41,540 nt of DNA from Clostridia bacterium (lineage in GTDB: Bacteria > Bacillota_A > Clostridia > Oscillospirales > CAG-272): the NCBI GenBank assembly GCA_017445115.1, contig JAFSUU010000025.1, forward strand, positions 1 to 41,540. The letters run 5' to 3'. The notes beneath the pieces are model-generated. The model was not told the origin of the DNA. It saw only the letters and a list, made by a program, of their open reading frames with translations, and ran no database searches. Position numbers and translations under genes: made by a program. Positions 40,312 to 41,540 of the stretch are shown here, piece by piece. Position 1 is the first letter of the stretch, and each line of letters starts with the position of its first letter.

Positions 40312-41313
40312 TTATTCTTCTTCGTTATTCTCAGCCAACATCGCGATTTCGCGCAGTTTCTCTTCAAGCAGTTTCTTATCCGGCAACTTCAGTGTGTAAT
40401 CCGCGACCATCGCCGGGGAAAGGCTGCTGCTGAGCGCGTATTCGACGACTGCGTCGTCTTTATAGGTGCATAGGATCAGACCGACGCTCGGATTCTCTTC
40501 GGGTTTCTTGACATCCCTATTGAGCGCTTCAAGATAGAAATTGAGTTGCCCGAGATGCTCCGGTTTGAACTTGCCGACCTTCAATTCCACGGCAACAAGA
40601 CAGGACAGCGCGCGGTTGAAGAAAAGGAGATCGATAAAGAAATCCGTGTTGCCGACTTGAACGCGATATTCTTCGCCGACGAACGTAAAGTCTTTGCCGA
40701 ATTCCAGAATGAACTTTTTTAGATTGGCGATGATTGCTTTTCGCAGATCCTTTTCTTTGAAATCCTCCGGGACGTCCAAGAACTCCAACACATACGAATC
40801 CCGGAGCGCGCCGACAGCAGGATGGCGCTCAATCAGATCCTTGTTTTTCTCCTGCGAAAGCATCGTCCGCTCGTAGAGCATGCTGTCGATCTGTCGTTCA
40901 AGCTCGCGTTTTGCATAACCGTTCTGAATACACATACGGATATAAAACTCTTTTGCCTCGTCGGTTTTGCAGCCGGTCATAATCAGCAGATTGTTCGACC
41001 ACGAAATTTCTCTCACCAATGGTGAGAGTTTTTCATTATCGCGGTACGTTTCAAAAAACTGCTTCATCCTCCACAGATTCTGCGCCGAAAAACCGCTTGC
41101 GGACGGATATGTTCTTTTCAGGTAGTCGGCAAAATCCTGCACGGTGTTTTTGCCCCAACCGTCGCTCTCGCCTTTTTCGCTGAGATACTGCCCGATTTGC
41201 CAGTACATCTCGATCATCTCTCTGTTTACGGCTCTGATCGCCCGCATTTTTGATTTTTCTATTATGGCAATAATGTTATCAAAATCATTGCTGTAATTGA
41301 CGATGTCTGCCAT
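40312..41313 (-). CDS. DUF1016/YhcG-family PDDEXK nuclease
   Basis: 333 residues, full length. Residues 10-150 are the helical DUF1016 N-terminal domain (MIEMYWQIGQYLSEK, SAQNLWRMKQFFETY, REISWSNNLLIM). Residues about 165-320 are the PDDEXK nuclease core: FFIDLLFF with D228, then AVELKVGKF with E243 and K245, and GQLNFYLEAL. Such proteins are putative DNA nucleases often found in restriction-modification or other defence loci and mobile islands; the in vivo role is not settled. GAAAGGAAATAAAGC precedes the ATG. It begins 76 bases after the trpS stop and may head an operon with the 142-residue and ATPase genes, though 153 palindromic bases separate them. Confidence 0.92.
   Translation of the reverse strand: MADIVNYSNDFDNIIAIIEKSKMRAIRAVNREMIEMYWQIGQYLSEKGESDGWGKNTVQDFADYLKRTYPSASGFSAQNLWRMKQFFETYRDNEKLSPLVREISWSNNLLIMTGCKTDEAKEFYIRMCIQNGYAKRELERQIDSMLYERTMLSQEKNKDLIERHPAVGALRDSYVLEFLDVPEDFKEKDLRKAIIANLKKFILEFGKDFTFVGEEYRVQVGNTDFFIDLLFFNRALSCLVAVELKVGKFKPEHLGQLNFYLEALNRDVKKPEENPSVGLILCTYKDDAVVEYALSSSLSPAMVADYTLKLPDKKLLEEKLREIAMLAENNEEE
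41006..41027. repeat. 22-base repeat copy A, inside the DUF1016 gene
   Basis: Identical over 22 bases to 41354-41375. It contains the palindrome TCTCACC-AAT-GGTGAGA and encodes the SPLVREI stretch (residues 97-103) of the nuclease. Confidence 0.9.
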
Positions 41314-41353
41314 GCTTTATTTCCTTTCTTATGCTTTCATCATGTCATACTTG

Positions 41354-41375
41354 ATTTCTCTCACCAATGGTGAGA
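41354..41375. repeat. 22-base repeat copy B, upstream of the DUF1016 gene
   Basis: Second identical copy, 348 bases away, in the short gap between trpS and the nuclease gene. Read on the minus strand it would again encode SPLVREI, so it may be a recombination scar or gene fragment; the palindrome could alternatively be an operator. Confidence 0.9.
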
Positions 41376-41389
41376 ATATTTGATATCGA

Positions 41390-41540
41390 CTATTGCTTTG
41401 CCTGCTTTAGCAGCGCATTCCATTCACTCACGATAGAGCGATCCTCAAAATAATCGATTTTCATTGCCTTTCTCACTCTGGCGAGTGTAGCATTTGTTGT
41501 TTCAAGCGCTTTTTCAGTTCCATCGCGGATGATATCGTAC
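41390..41540 (-). CDS. trpS: Tryptophanyl-tRNA synthetase, C-terminal fragment (runs off the window)
   Basis: The last 49 codons of a minus-strand gene: YDIIRDGTEKALETTNATL, then ARVRKAMKIDYFED and a stop (TAG at 41390-41392). The pattern IIxxGTEKAxxxxxxTLxxVRKAM is that of the TrpRS C-terminus. The class I catalytic domain, with HIGH and KMSKS motifs, would lie beyond the edge and cannot be checked. About 15 residues after the usual family end (SIVSEWNALLKQAKQ) form an extra tail. As a core gene it marks the right border of the accessory island. Confidence 0.75.
   Translation of the reverse strand, partial: YDIIRDGTEKALETTNATLARVRKAMKIDYFEDRSIVSEWNALLKQAKQ

Noticed and set aside
37669..41389. 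tRNA-Leu 3' end as attachment site with a direct-repeat copy
   Set aside because: I found no second copy of the tRNA 3' sequence (for example GTTCGACCCCGAC) up to the window end, and no integrase; integration at the tRNA is not shown.

Overview
The window reads as a chromosomal segment of an anaerobic, probably gut-dwelling member of the class Clostridia (Bacillota). The evidence is dockerin-bearing secreted proteins, near-consensus sigma-A promoters (TTGACA, 17-base spacer, TATAAT), strong GGAGG ribosome-binding sites, a two-subunit iron-sulfur fumarase, ATP-type PEP carboxykinase, and a TnpV-type protein of clostridial mobile elements. No 16S gene is present, so the genus cannot be fixed.

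Layout. 1-350: an array of short hairpins, the first three at a strict 20-base period, then a terminator. 351-5441: two secreted single-gene units on the minus strand, an N-terminal dockerin protein with a DUF4838-like region and a CBM9-like protein ending in a dockerin. 5567-9025: mscL, a sigma-like/zinc anti-sigma pair, an HD-domain protein and a LysR regulator. 9105-13553: a minus-strand glycan operon (two GT4, one GT2, one O-antigen ligase/polymerase-like membrane protein). 13709-24238: two giant secreted proteins (2023 and 1150 residues) on either side of an undecaprenyl-phosphate sugar transferase; the 1150-residue protein carries three cohesin-like modules, and both end in the same about 225-residue module. 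24573-27119: a TetM/EF-G-like ribosomal GTPase fused to a Rae1/YacP-type NYN ribonuclease domain. 27198-28812: a BNR-repeat sialidase-like protein and a small membrane protein. 28919-31467: malic enzyme plus both fumarase subunits. 31647-33365: an ECF transporter S component divergent from a short MocR-type regulator. 33416-37502: pckA and a P-type cation ATPase. 37669-37755: tRNA-Leu(CAA). 37877-41313: an accessory island (TnpV, AT-rich P-loop ATPase, 142-residue helical protein, DUF1016/YhcG PDDEXK nuclease). The window ends inside the 3' end of trpS.

How the parts may work together. Dockerins in two secreted proteins and cohesin-like modules in a third suggest, but do not prove, a small surface complex whose scaffold is encoded among genes for a cell-surface glycan. 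PEP carboxykinase, malic enzyme and fumarase form a C4-acid node (PEP/oxaloacetate, malate/pyruvate, malate/fumarate). The island between tRNA-Leu and trpS has the composition and gene content of a small mobile, possibly defensive, cargo. The two most interesting items are the GTPase-NYN fusion and the cohesin/dockerin/C-terminal-module surface system.
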